Below are positions 56,598-64,000 of a stretch of 64,000 nt of DNA, in pieces (position 1 is the stretch's first letter; each line of letters begins with the position of its first letter). A program made the position numbers and the translations under genes. The notes beneath the pieces were generated by a model. The model had not been told where the DNA came from. It did no database searches and saw nothing but the letters and a program-made list of their open reading frames with translations. This DNA is from Verrucomicrobiales bacterium. Lineage in GTDB: Bacteria; Verrucomicrobiota; Verrucomicrobiia; Limisphaerales; CANJXF01. The stretch covers positions 57,339-121,338 of the forward strand of contig CANJXF010000004.1 in assembly GCA_947478865.1 (NCBI GenBank), read 5' to 3'.

Positions 56598-56621
56598 TGG
56601 CCGTTGTGAAATCCGTGCCGC

Positions 56622-58148
56622 CTATTTGAGGTTGAGCGCGAGATGGTTTCGTTCAAAGACAGTCCCCTCGTTGAAGGCGAGCTGCGAGAGCGCCTTGTTG
56701 TAGTCTGCCAGAGCACGAATCTCCGCTGAGCGCGCCTGGGTCAAATCCCGCTGCAATTGCAAGACGATGAAGCTGGTGCTCTTGCCATTTTCCAATTTCT
56801 TTTGTTCCGCGTCGAGCGCCGCCTCGGCGTAGAGCCGGGCCTGCCGGGTGGCATCCACGCGCTGGAAATCGGTTTGCGCCAATTTCACGGAGTCATCGAT
56901 CTGGACGAGAATATTTTGCTCCAGCCGTTTCAAAATCAACAGCGCCTGTTCCTTCTCTGCCTGGCTGGCACGGTAGCGGTTCCGCGGCCCGCGATTACTC
57001 AGGGGCATGCTGAACAAGACGCCGTAGGAATATTTCGGGTTTTGTTCTTGGCTGATCGTGTCCCAGGCATCGCCAAAGTGGCGGCCCAAACCGTTGCGGC
57101 CGTAGCTGCCGATCAGATCGAGCTGCGGATAAAGTTGGTTGCGATCATATCGCAGGACGATGTCGCGGCGCTCAATGTCGATCCGGGATTGCAACAGGTC
57201 GGGCCGCTGCGTCATCCCTTTGGCCCAACTTTCCATCAGGTTGAATTTCTCTGGAATGGCGAGGAGCTTTTCCTCGGGCACGATGGAAATGTCGTGCCAG
57301 TTCTTGTAGTCGTCCGCGATCAGATTTTTCAGGACATTCTGCTGGGCATCCAGATCCCGGTGCGCGCTCAAAAGATCGGCCCGGCTGGCGGCGGCTTGAG
57401 ACTCCGCTTGCTTCTCATCGAGAGGCGCGAGGGCGCCGACTTCCACACGGCGCTTGTTTTCCGAGAGCAAACGCTCTGCGAGTTCCAGCCCCTTCTCCTG
57501 CACGCGCACATTTTCGATCGCGAAAATCAAATCGTAGTAGGCTTGTTCCACGCGATTGACGACATCCATGATGCGCTGCTGGACGCCGAGTTCGGAAATC
57601 TTCAGCGTCTTGCGGTCCACCCAGATTTGCTGCCGCGCGGCATCGATCCAAAAGTTTTTGAGGATGGGCTGGGCGAGATCGATGCCGATGTCGGGCCGGT
57701 ATTGAAACCCTCGATTGACTTCTCGAACCACCCCATTTGTATCCGTGACGAAAGTGGTTCCGCTCGTGCGATTGGCTAGATCGCTGTTCACATCGTAGCT
57801 CAAGCCGCTGGGCAAGGCGCCAGACAGCCCGGGACGGAAGCTTTCCGTATAGGTTCTGTTTCCGGGAGAGGGCAGCCCCGAGATGGGGTTGAATCCGCCG
57901 GGAGAGGAGTCGTAGCTTTGTTGGGCCCGGAAGCTAAAGTTAGGATCGTAAGCCGAATAAACGCCGCTCAGATTGAACTCGGCCACCTGCGGCGCATACC
58001 GCTCGATTCGCACATCGAGATTGTGCTGAAGTGAAAGCCGGATGGTTTCACCCAGCGTTAAGGACCGCGTTTGGTTGGTCTGGGTTTGGGCGTCCGCGGT
58101 GAAGAGGGCGGCGAACGCGGCCACGAATATAAATTGGTTGCGAAACAT
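56622..58148 (-). CDS. TolC-family outer membrane efflux protein
   Basis: A 508-residue protein with a signal peptide (about 1-20) and two long helical hairpins typical of outer membrane efflux proteins, for example AYYDLIFAIENVRVQEKGLELAE split into two repeats (about 205-260 and 395-470). GVLFSMPLSNRGPRNRYRASQAE is the family's second-half landmark. It should form the outer-membrane tunnel of a tripartite exporter. No inner membrane partner is in the window. It lies 24 bases from the glycan fusion gene on the same strand, so shared transcription and a role in exporting its product are possible. Confidence 0.87.
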   Translation of the reverse strand: MFRNQFIFVAAFAALFTADAQTQTNQTRSLTLGETIRLSLQHNLDVRIERYAPQVAEFNLSGVYSAYDPNFSFRAQQSYDSSPGGFNPISGLPSPGNRTYTESFRPGLSGALPSGLSYDVNSDLANRTSGTTFVTDTNGVVREVNRGFQYRPDIGIDLAQPILKNFWIDAARQQIWVDRKTLKISELGVQQRIMDVVNRVEQAYYDLIFAIENVRVQEKGLELAERLLSENKRRVEVGALAPLDEKQAESQAAASRADLLSAHRDLDAQQNVLKNLIADDYKNWHDISIVPEEKLLAIPEKFNLMESWAKGMTQRPDLLQSRIDIERRDIVLRYDRNQLYPQLDLIGSYGRNGLGRHFGDAWDTISQEQNPKYSYGVLFSMPLSNRGPRNRYRASQAEKEQALLILKRLEQNILVQIDDSVKLAQTDFQRVDATRQARLYAEAALDAEQKKLENGKSTSFIVLQLQRDLTQARSAEIRALADYNKALSQLAFNEGTVFERNHLALNLK

Positions 58149-58190
58149 CGGGTCGGAAGATTGCTAAAGTTAAAACACTTCGTCAACGCG

Positions 58191-59243
58191 CTACTCAGCC
58201 GCAGCGCGCTCCAACCGATCTCTGACGGCGCGCCAGGGCCCGGTATTCGGCAATTCTTCCACCACGATCAGTTCCGCGCCGGCGTCATCGCATTGATGCA
58301 GCTCGGCGTAGATCGCGCGGGCAAATGCCTCGGCATCGTGCGGAATCACGGAAATGCGGCCAAGCTTTTCCGTCAGGGGAATCTGCGTGTGCGCGATGAC
58401 ATGAACGCGGGAGAGTTCCAGGTTCTGGCTTTTAAAGATTAAGTTTTGCGCCGCCAGTTTCGCAATCTGCGCTTCCAGATCCGCCTCGTCGCACCAGGAA
58501 AGAATGAGCAGCTTCGCTTTCGGCGAATAATGCTTCTTCAGCAAGCCCGGGCTGCGCAACACTGCTTCGCTGCCGCCGGGGCCCTGCGCCAATTGTCCCG
58601 TGACGGCCAGAAGCGATTCCGCATGGATCATCCCGGGGCGCAAAAGGCGCGGCGGATTCACCGTCAAATCGACGACGGTCGATTCAATCCCGACCTGCGA
58701 CTGCCCGCCATCGACCACGAGAGCAACGCGATTGCCCAAGCTCTTTTGCACATGGCGCGCATTCGTCGGGGAGATTTCGTTGGAGGGATTTGCGCTCGGC
58801 GCGGCCAGCGGAAAATCGCACGCACGGATCACCGCTTGAATAAACGGATGGCTCGGCCAGCGAATTCCAACCGTGGCGCCGCCGGCGGTGACGGCATCGG
58901 GAATTTGCGGGGAACGCGGCAGAACCAAGGTCAGCGGGCCGGGCCAAAACGCGCGCGCCAGTTTCCCGGCGAGATCGGGCCAGATGGAAGCGCAGCGGCG
59001 CGCCATCTCCAGGCTGGCAACATGCACGATGATCGGGTTGTGACCGGGGCGCCCTTTGGCGCGGAAGATTTTCTCGACGGCCGCCGCATCAAAGGCATTC
59101 GCCGCCAGGCCGTAAACGGTTTCGGTGGGCAGCGCCACGAGTTCGCCCGCCCGGAGCAATTCAGCCGAGCGCACGACTGCCTGTTCAAACAAAGCGGCGG
59201 TGTGCGTCGGCAAAATTTCCGGCTGCGAGAGATTTCTTTTCAA
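58191..59243 (-). CDS. Threonylcarbamoyl-AMP synthase (Sua5/TsaC family)
   Basis: A 350-residue long-form Sua5 protein that makes threonylcarbamoyl-AMP for the t6A modification of tRNA. The YrdC domain has PTETVYGLAANA, KGRPGHNPIIVH and PSANPS. After the linker IESTVVDLTVNPPRLLRPG comes the extra Sua5 domain (about 225-350, LLILSWCDEADLE). Sua5 is longer than TsaC. Start and end look normal. It diverges from trpD across a 96-base gap that holds heptamer repeats. Confidence 0.94.
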   Translation of the reverse strand: MKRNLSQPEILPTHTAALFEQAVVRSAELLRAGELVALPTETVYGLAANAFDAAAVEKIFRAKGRPGHNPIIVHVASLEMARRCASIWPDLAGKLARAFWPGPLTLVLPRSPQIPDAVTAGGATVGIRWPSHPFIQAVIRACDFPLAAPSANPSNEISPTNARHVQKSLGNRVALVVDGGQSQVGIESTVVDLTVNPPRLLRPGMIHAESLLAVTGQLAQGPGGSEAVLRSPGLLKKHYSPKAKLLILSWCDEADLEAQIAKLAAQNLIFKSQNLELSRVHVIAHTQIPLTEKLGRISVIPHDAEAFARAIYAELHQCDDAGAELIVVEELPNTGPWRAVRDRLERAAAE

Positions 59244-59300
59244 CTCGCGTCAGCCTGCGAATTTTCCTTTGCCGTCGCAACTCACATTTCGCCAAATTTA

Positions 59301-59335
59301 AACTTTGGACGGCGGACGTTGGACTTTAGACTTTT
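59301..59335. repeat. Degenerate 7-base tandem repeat before trpD
   Basis: Five consecutive units: aactttg, gacggcg, gacgttg, gacttta, gactttt. They end four bases before the trpD start codon, in the place of a ribosome-binding site. The same period is seen at 49465-49499 and inside trpD. Confidence 0.7.
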
Positions 59336-59339
59336 TCCA

Positions 59340-60419
59340 ATGCTGGGACTACTAACGCAACAATTGCAGAAATCGAATCCGCTCGCCGCGGAACAGGTCC
59401 GCGACGCCGTGGCCGGGTTGATCGACGAAACGGTTGCCGCTGAAACCAAGGCGGACTTCCTCACCGCGCTGGCGCAGAAAGGCGAAACCGTGGAGGAGAT
59501 TGCGTCGTTCGCGCGCGAGTTGCGCGAGAAGTCCATTCTTCCGATTCTCGACGCCGCAACGCGCGCCGGTGAAATCCTCGATGTTTGCGGCACGGGCGGA
59601 GATCACCTGAACACGTTCAACATTTCGACCACGGTCGCGCTGCTCGTCGCGTCGTCCGGTGTGAAAGTGGCCAAGCATGGCAATCGCGCCGTGACCTCCC
59701 AATCCGGCAGCGCGGATGTGCTCGAAGCGCTCGGCATCAAAATCGATTTGTCGGCGGAACAGGCGGCAAAAAGTTTGCAGCAGACCGGTTTCGCCTTTTT
59801 CTTTGCGCCGCGATTTCATCCCGCATTCAAACATCTCGCCCTGGCGCGCAAGCTTTGCGCGCAGCGGGGGCAGCGCACCATTTTCAACCTGCTCGGGCCG
59901 CTGCTGAATCCCGCGCGCCCGACGGCCCAGTTGGTCGGCGTGCCGCGCCCGGAATTGTGCGAACCGATGGCGCGCGTGCTGCAGGCCCTTGGCGTGCGGC
60001 GCGGCATGGTGGTCAGCGGGAGGGTCCCGAACGCGGAACGCGCAACGCCGAACGCGGAGAATTCCGAGTCATTCCTGGACGAATTCTCCACGCTCGGGGA
60101 AACGTTCCTGGCCGAATTCTATCAGGAGCGCGGATTGAGCTGTTCGAGTCTGGCCCTGGACAACTTTCCCTTGCAGCAAACGTCACTGGCACATTTGGCC
60201 GGCGCGGACAGCAAAACGAACGCAACGATTGCGCGGAGCATATTGTCGGGCGAAGAACGCGGCCCGAAACGGGACGCGGTGTTGCTGAATGCCTCGGCGG
60301 CGCTGCTGGTCGCGTCCAAGGTCAAAAACTTTGTGGAAGGTTGGGAGCTGGCCCTGCGCTTGATTCAAACGGGGGCAGCGGAAAAGAAATTGCAGGAGCT
60401 GATTCAGTTTCAGGCATGA
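59340..60419 (+). CDS. trpD: Anthranilate phosphoribosyltransferase
   Basis: A 359-residue enzyme of tryptophan synthesis from the ATG at 59340. The frame is open to 58446, but that part runs antisense through the Sua5 gene and reads as non-coding. Motifs: DVCGTGGDHLNTFNISTT (PRPP site), KHGNRAVTSQSGSADVLEALG, and FNLLGPLLNPARP. Residues about 228-243 (RVPNAERATPNAENS) form an extra loop encoded by 7-base repeats. No other trp gene is in the window, so trp genes are scattered in this genome. No clear ribosome-binding site was seen. Confidence 0.93.
   Translation: MLGLLTQQLQKSNPLAAEQVRDAVAGLIDETVAAETKADFLTALAQKGETVEEIASFARELREKSILPILDAATRAGEILDVCGTGGDHLNTFNISTTVALLVASSGVKVAKHGNRAVTSQSGSADVLEALGIKIDLSAEQAAKSLQQTGFAFFFAPRFHPAFKHLALARKLCAQRGQRTIFNLLGPLLNPARPTAQLVGVPRPELCEPMARVLQALGVRRGMVVSGRVPNAERATPNAENSESFLDEFSTLGETFLAEFYQERGLSCSSLALDNFPLQQTSLAHLAGADSKTNATIARSILSGEERGPKRDAVLLNASAALLVASKVKNFVEGWELALRLIQTGAAEKKLQELIQFQA
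60029..60063. repeat. 7-base repeat units within trpD
   Basis: Units gaacgcg, gaacgcg, caacgcc, gaacgcg and gagaatt run in tandem, in frame, after a possible related gggtccc unit. They encode the extra loop in TrpD (residues ~230-242) with no frameshift: each three units give seven codons. Confidence 0.75.
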
Positions 60420-60449
60420 CCAAGGGCGAATGCTGAAAAGCAAACTGAT

Positions 60450-60503
60450 GTCCTTCAGCAGTTTCTCCAGCAGCTCGGCGGCGGCGTTCTTATGCTTGAG
60501 GCC
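60450..60503 (-). pseudogene. Possible remnant of a type I restriction hsdR gene
   Basis: A short open stretch on the reverse strand reads GLKHKNAAAELLEKLLKD, similar in style to the segment following the helicase part in one HsdR clade (K-N-A-x-E-L-L-x-K-L-L). It then runs into unrelated sequence at the trpD end, and repeats border it on the other side. It may be a relic of an earlier restriction gene. The match is short, so confidence is low. Confidence 0.35.
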
Positions 60504-60513
60504 GCGAAGCCGC

Positions 60514-60746
60514 AACGCCAACGGCGTTGAAGCACTCAGCCCTGGGTTGGCGCGCGACCAGTGCGCCTACCCTGGGGCACGTCCCACAGAAAATGGATCA
60601 ACCCTGAATGGGTTGCAGCCTTCGGTGGTGCGGCGTCGATTTGCTACAACCCCTACAGGGTTGAGAGAAACCTGACGGACAGTTTCCCAGGGTAGCCTCG
60701 CCGACTCGGCAACCGCTGGGCTGAATGATGGAACGCCGTTGGCGTT
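60514..60746. repeat. Composite nested inverted repeat
   Basis: Outer arms of about 65 bases (60514-60576 and 60686-60746) are inverted copies of each other with some mismatches. They carry small palindromes aacgcc-aac-ggcgtt at 60514-60528 and aacgcc-gtt-ggcgtt at 60732-60746. Between them lie two more: caaccc-tgaat-gggttg (60599-60615) and caaccc-ctaca-gggttg (60647-60663). There is no gene inside. The whole gap 60420-60896 has no protein-coding gene I can support apart from the short relic above. It looks like a mobile or structural repeat. Confidence 0.8.
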
Positions 60747-60896
60747 CTTCCGCGTATTCTTGTCCGGCGGGGATGAGCGCGAGGCGTTTCGGTGGGTTTG
60801 CCGGTCGTCCACTTCTCCCAGTTGAAGCCGTGCATCAGGTCGCACATCCGCGCACAATCGCTTCCTGCGTGGCGATGACACGGCTGCAGGAGTGAG

Positions 60897-61208
60897 TCAA
60901 ATCGCTCCCACCTTCAAACTCTGCTCCAGTTTCTCATAATCCCCGAGATGCGCCCGCATCAGCATCTTCCAGAGCTTGCCGTGGTTCGGCACAGAGAAGT
61001 GGAGGAGTTCGTGGACGATGACGTAATCACCAAGCTTCGTGTCCATGCCGAGCAGTTCATCGTTGAAGCTCAGCGTGCCTGCGGTGGAGCAAGAGGCCCA
61101 CTTGCGGCGCATGGGGCGGACGTAAATGGAGTGCGCTTTCACGTCCAGCTTCGCGGCCCATTCGAGCACGCGGGCTTTGAACTGCTCCCGGTCGCGCCAG
61201 CGCTTCAT
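60897..61208 (-). CDS. YgjP-like (DUF45) metallopeptidase-type protein
   Basis: A 103-residue protein with the zinc motif HELLH in VIVHELLHFSVPNHGKLW (about 64-81); the third ligand is the histidine of PNHG. It is short compared with stand-alone YgjP (about 170 residues), covering mostly the C-terminal zinc half. Small genes of this kind are often found next to type I restriction genes. It overlaps hsdR by four bases (ATGA), so the two are co-translated. Its cut substrate, if any, is unknown. Confidence 0.82.
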   Translation of the reverse strand: MKRWRDREQFKARVLEWAAKLDVKAHSIYVRPMRRKWASCSTAGTLSFNDELLGMDTKLGDYVIVHELLHFSVPNHGKLWKMLMRAHLGDYEKLEQSLKVGAI

Positions 61209-64000
61209 GCCTTGAAGCTCCTTTGCAGCAGGGTGAACAGCGCATCCACGGTGGCGGTCACTTTGTTCAGGTCATCCTCTTCGGAGAAGATCGCAAAAGT
61301 CACCTTCTTGCGGGCTTCCCGCAGTTCGGCCTCGCTGGTCTTCCAGTTCGGATGCTTCTCGAAGGCTTCCCTCACTTTCCCGGCCACCTTCTCGGGGTTC
61401 GGGATGCCTTCCTCCGTGAACTTGGACATCATGAAGTAGGTGAAGCTGTCCAGTCCCTTCGCCGTCTGCTCCTTCTTGCGTGCCTCGTTCTTGGCGATGG
61501 CGGCAAACAAATCATCCAGCGCTTGCTCCGTGCTGTCCTGCCTGGCCTCGAAGGCTTCCTGCACCGCTTTTGCACGATCCGCCATGGCGAGCAGAAAAGG
61601 ATCGTCGCTCTTTTCCTCGGCTTCCTTTTGAATGGCCTTGATGAGGTTGATCACCTTCGTGGCCTTGCCTTCGTCATTGAGCTTGATCGTTTCGATGGTG
61701 CTGCGGTCGATCACCACATTCTCACCGGTCGGGTGAGCGAGCGACGCTCCGATATGCTTCTGCACCAGCGCGTTCGTTTTCTTCTGGAAGTCACGATCCA
61801 CATAAACGCGCCGCGCGTAGGCATTGCGCACCACGAGATAGATGTTGGATAGCGTCGCGTAGTCCTCGATGAATGGCCGCAGGAACGCATCCGGGGAGAT
61901 GATCTCGTAGAGCATCTCGATCTCCTTGTATTCCTTGAAGAATTCCTTCCGCCGCTCGGGATCGCGGAAGTGCTCGATCAGCGTGTCCACGTCCTTGTCG
62001 TTGAAGTTGCGCTCGATGAGGCCGAGATAGGCCGGAGCCTTGGACTCCATCTTGTTTTTGAAGAGCACCTTCAGGAGCTTTAGGTCCTTGACGATGGCGT
62101 TGATCTCGTCGCTGTCGAAGGCGAGGGCCTTTTCGAGCTTGTCGAAGATGCCGACGAAATCGAGGACGAAGCCGTGGGGCTTCACCATCTCCTGCGCCTC
62201 GTTCTCGTAAGGGCGGTTCACCCGGGCGATGGCCTGCAGCAGGGTGTGATCGCGCATCGGCTTGTCCAGATACATGGCGTAGAGCACGGGCGCGTCGAAG
62301 CCGGTGAGCAGTTTCTCGGTGACGATGAGAATCTTCGGCATCTGGTCGAGCTTGCCGAAGCTCTTGCGGATCTGCCGCTCCTTCTTCGGGTCGAGGTGGA
62401 ATTCCTTGAGCAGAGCGGAGTCGTTGTTGCTGCCGGTGTAAACGACCTCGGAATACTCGGGCGGCAGGAATTGATCGAGTGCGTGCTTGTAGTGGGCGCA
62501 GGCTTCGCGGTCCACGCCGACGAGGAAAGCCTTGTAGCCGAGCGGCTCGACGTTCTCGCGGTAGTGCTCGGCGACGAACTTCGCCACCTTCTGGATGCGC
62601 TCCTTGCCCTTGAGGAAGTTTTTGAGATTCACCGCCCGCTCGAGGATCTTGTTCAGTTCCTCAATGTCAGCCACGCCCTCGGCTTCAGCCAGGGAGAGGA
62701 ACTCCTTGTCCAGCGTCTCGTGCGGGACGAGCATTTCATTCGGCGCGAGCTGGTAATAGAGTGGCAGCGTGGTGCCGTCCTCGATGCTGTCGGCGATGGA
62801 ATACTTGTGCAGGTAGCCCTGGTCGTCCTCGCAGCCGAAGGTCTTGAAGGTGCCCTTGCCGTAAACGGTCTTGTCCACGGGTGTGCCGGTGAAGCCGATG
62901 AAGCTCGCGTTCGGCAGCGCGGCCATGAGGAAGTTGCCGAGATCACCGCCGGTGGTGCGGTGGGCTTCGTCGATGAGGACGTAGATGTTCTTCCGCAGGT
63001 TCAGGTTCGCCGGCATGTCGCGGAACTTGTGGATCATCGTCACGATGATGCCCCGGTAGTCGTCGCGCAGGAGTTGGTTGAGCCGGGCGATACTGCTGGC
63101 GTGCTCCAGATTGCCCAGGCCGAGCGCGGCGAGGTTCTTGAGCATCTGGTCTTCCAGCTCGTTGCGGTCGATCATCAGCAGGACGGTCGGCTTGTCCGCC
63201 TCGGGTGCGCGGAAGAGCATCTCCGACGCCTTGATCATGGTGAAGGTCTTGCCGCTGCCCTGGGTGTTCCAGACGAGGCCGCGCGTGCGCTTGGGATCGA
63301 GGGCGCGGCCCACGGTCGCCTCCACTGCGCCGGTCTGGTGCTGGCGCAGGATGTATTTGTTCAGCTCCTCGTCCTTCTCGGCGAAGACGATGTAATCCTT
63401 CAGGAAGGCGAGCACCTGCGGGATGGCGCAGAAGCTCTGCACCTTGGCCTCCAGCTTGCCGACCTCTTCATGCTTCCAATTAAAAATGTTCCGCCGCACC
63501 GTGTTCCAGCTCACCCCGTAGGAAAAGCCGATGGCGTCGGTGGCGGTGAAGAGCTGCTGCGACACGAACAGCTCGGGCGTCTCGCGGTGGTAACGGCGGA
63601 TCTGGTCCACCCCGAGGGCAATCGCCTCGTCCTTGTTGGCGTTCTTGCACTCGATCACCAGCACCGGGATGCCGTTGATGAGAAAGACCACATCCTCCCG
63701 CGTGCCGTAGTGGCCGTTGTGAAAGGCCCACTCCTCGGTGACTTCGTAAACGTTCCGCGCCGGGTCGTCGTAATCGATCAGGATCAGGTCGCGCTCGCGC
63801 TTCTCCTCGTGGTCGAAGAATTTGCCCCGGTTGCGAAGGTGCTCGACGAATTCCCGGTTGCCGTAGATGTCGCTGTCAGCGGTCACATAAAACCAGCCAT
63901 GTAGGGTCGAATCAAAACCAGCCAGTTTGAGAGAAGATTTGCGAGGGGATCGGCGAGAGCCGCCAGACTTCGCGATGAATGAACTCAAATTGAGCCTGCA
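61205..64000 (-). CDS. hsdR: Type I restriction enzyme R subunit (partial)
   Basis: About 930 residues of a type I restriction R subunit, whose frame remains open to the right edge, so the N-terminus is probably incomplete; a TTG at 63988 is the last in-window start codon. Nuclease domain: REDVVFLINGIPVLVIECKN (PD-(D/E)xK). Helicase motifs: TQGSGKTFTMI (Walker A), VLIDEAHRTTGG (DEAH), GFTGTPVDKT, and LLTGFDAPVLYAMYLDKPM with QAIARVNRPY. The C-terminal part (about 650-927) is the helical HsdM-contacting region. It makes DNA translocation and cleavage depend on HsdM/HsdS, which are not in the window and may lie to the right. Confidence 0.93.
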   Translation of the reverse strand, partial: CRLNLSSFIAKSGGSRRSPRKSSLKLAGFDSTLHGWFYVTADSDIYGNREFVEHLRNRGKFFDHEEKRERDLILIDYDDPARNVYEVTEEWAFHNGHYGTREDVVFLINGIPVLVIECKNANKDEAIALGVDQIRRYHRETPELFVSQQLFTATDAIGFSYGVSWNTVRRNIFNWKHEEVGKLEAKVQSFCAIPQVLAFLKDYIVFAEKDEELNKYILRQHQTGAVEATVGRALDPKRTRGLVWNTQGSGKTFTMIKASEMLFRAPEADKPTVLLMIDRNELEDQMLKNLAALGLGNLEHASSIARLNQLLRDDYRGIIVTMIHKFRDMPANLNLRKNIYVLIDEAHRTTGGDLGNFLMAALPNASFIGFTGTPVDKTVYGKGTFKTFGCEDDQGYLHKYSIADSIEDGTTLPLYYQLAPNEMLVPHETLDKEFLSLAEAEGVADIEELNKILERAVNLKNFLKGKERIQKVAKFVAEHYRENVEPLGYKAFLVGVDREACAHYKHALDQFLPPEYSEVVYTGSNNDSALLKEFHLDPKKERQIRKSFGKLDQMPKILIVTEKLLTGFDAPVLYAMYLDKPMRDHTLLQAIARVNRPYENEAQEMVKPHGFVLDFVGIFDKLEKALAFDSDEINAIVKDLKLLKVLFKNKMESKAPAYLGLIERNFNDKDVDTLIEHFRDPERRKEFFKEYKEIEMLYEIISPDAFLRPFIEDYATLSNIYLVVRNAYARRVYVDRDFQKKTNALVQKHIGASLAHPTGENVVIDRSTIETIKLNDEGKATKVINLIKAIQKEAEEKSDDPFLLAMADRAKAVQEAFEARQDSTEQALDDLFAAIAKNEARKKEQTAKGLDSFTYFMMSKFTEEGIPNPEKVAGKVREAFEKHPNWKTSEAELREARKKVTFAIFSEEDDLNKVTATVDALFTLLQRSFKA

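Noticed and set aside
58446..59339. An in-frame upstream extension of trpD to a total of 657 codons
   Set aside because: It runs antisense through the Sua5 gene, is Arg/Gln/His-rich without family features, and TrpD is normally about 340-360 residues. The ATG at 59340 gives the proper N-terminus.
62174..63904. A 576-codon open frame antisense to hsdR
   Set aside because: It is the mirror of a GC-rich gene with conserved helicase motifs. The translation has a Val/Leu/Glu/Gly/His bias and no domain.

Overview
The window looks like a chromosome segment from a Verrucomicrobiota bacterium, probably the Pedosphaera/Limisphaera side of the phylum. This is an inference from gene content: an alternative complex III (Act) operon, large exported proteins with LamG or Ig-like modules rich in Thr-Asn, a PQQ-propeller protein with the WPGWRG signature, and a prepilin-like protein ending in an H-x9-DG motif. 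Almost everything is housekeeping or cell-envelope metabolism. No tRNA, rRNA, CRISPR array, prophage or transposase gene was seen.

Layout. 1-4064 (minus strand): sulfate assimilation, with sulfite reductase, APS-reductase-type cysH, cysD and the start of cysN, divergent from a cysteine desulfurase. 5561-7962: an envelope-type protein of unknown function and asd. 8004-10051: an ExbD/ExbB/TonB-like set. 10198-17159 (minus): PQQ-propeller protein, two decayed genes of a DUF4160/DUF2442 pair, a secreted cyclophilin with Ig-like modules, alanine dehydrogenase, and a BrkB/YihY membrane protein carrying an EF-hand loop. 17285-27899 (plus): ftsK, a TPR protein, a giant secreted phosphoesterase, proA, an ATP-grasp-like protein and marC. 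27901-33713: GT2 glycosyltransferase, an AsmA-like giant and an M20 dipeptidase.

33744-44732 (minus) is one tightly coupled ten-gene respiratory operon: actA-B-C-D-E-F, a small membrane protein, a CcoN-like protein, a CcoO-like cytochrome and a monoheme cytochrome c. The CcoN-like protein has lost five of the six histidines that bind heme and copper in oxidases. It is therefore unlikely to reduce oxygen and may instead be a structural or electron-wiring part of the Act complex. This is the most interesting system in the window.

45128-58148: a GH99-like secreted protein, a prepilin-like protein, murJ, folA, a SanA-like protein, an Ig/esterase protein, thyA, a glycoside hydrolase-GT2 fusion and a TolC-type protein. 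58191-64000: tsaC/sua5, trpD, a nested palindromic repeat block, a YgjP-like metallopeptidase and the bulk of a type I restriction hsdR that runs off the right edge.

Small repeats are a second theme. A palindromic element sits in frame inside folA. Seven-base degenerate tandem repeats lie beside murJ, just before trpD and inside trpD. A composite inverted repeat separates trpD from the restriction genes. These suggest that short repeats spread in this genome and are sometimes tolerated inside essential proteins.
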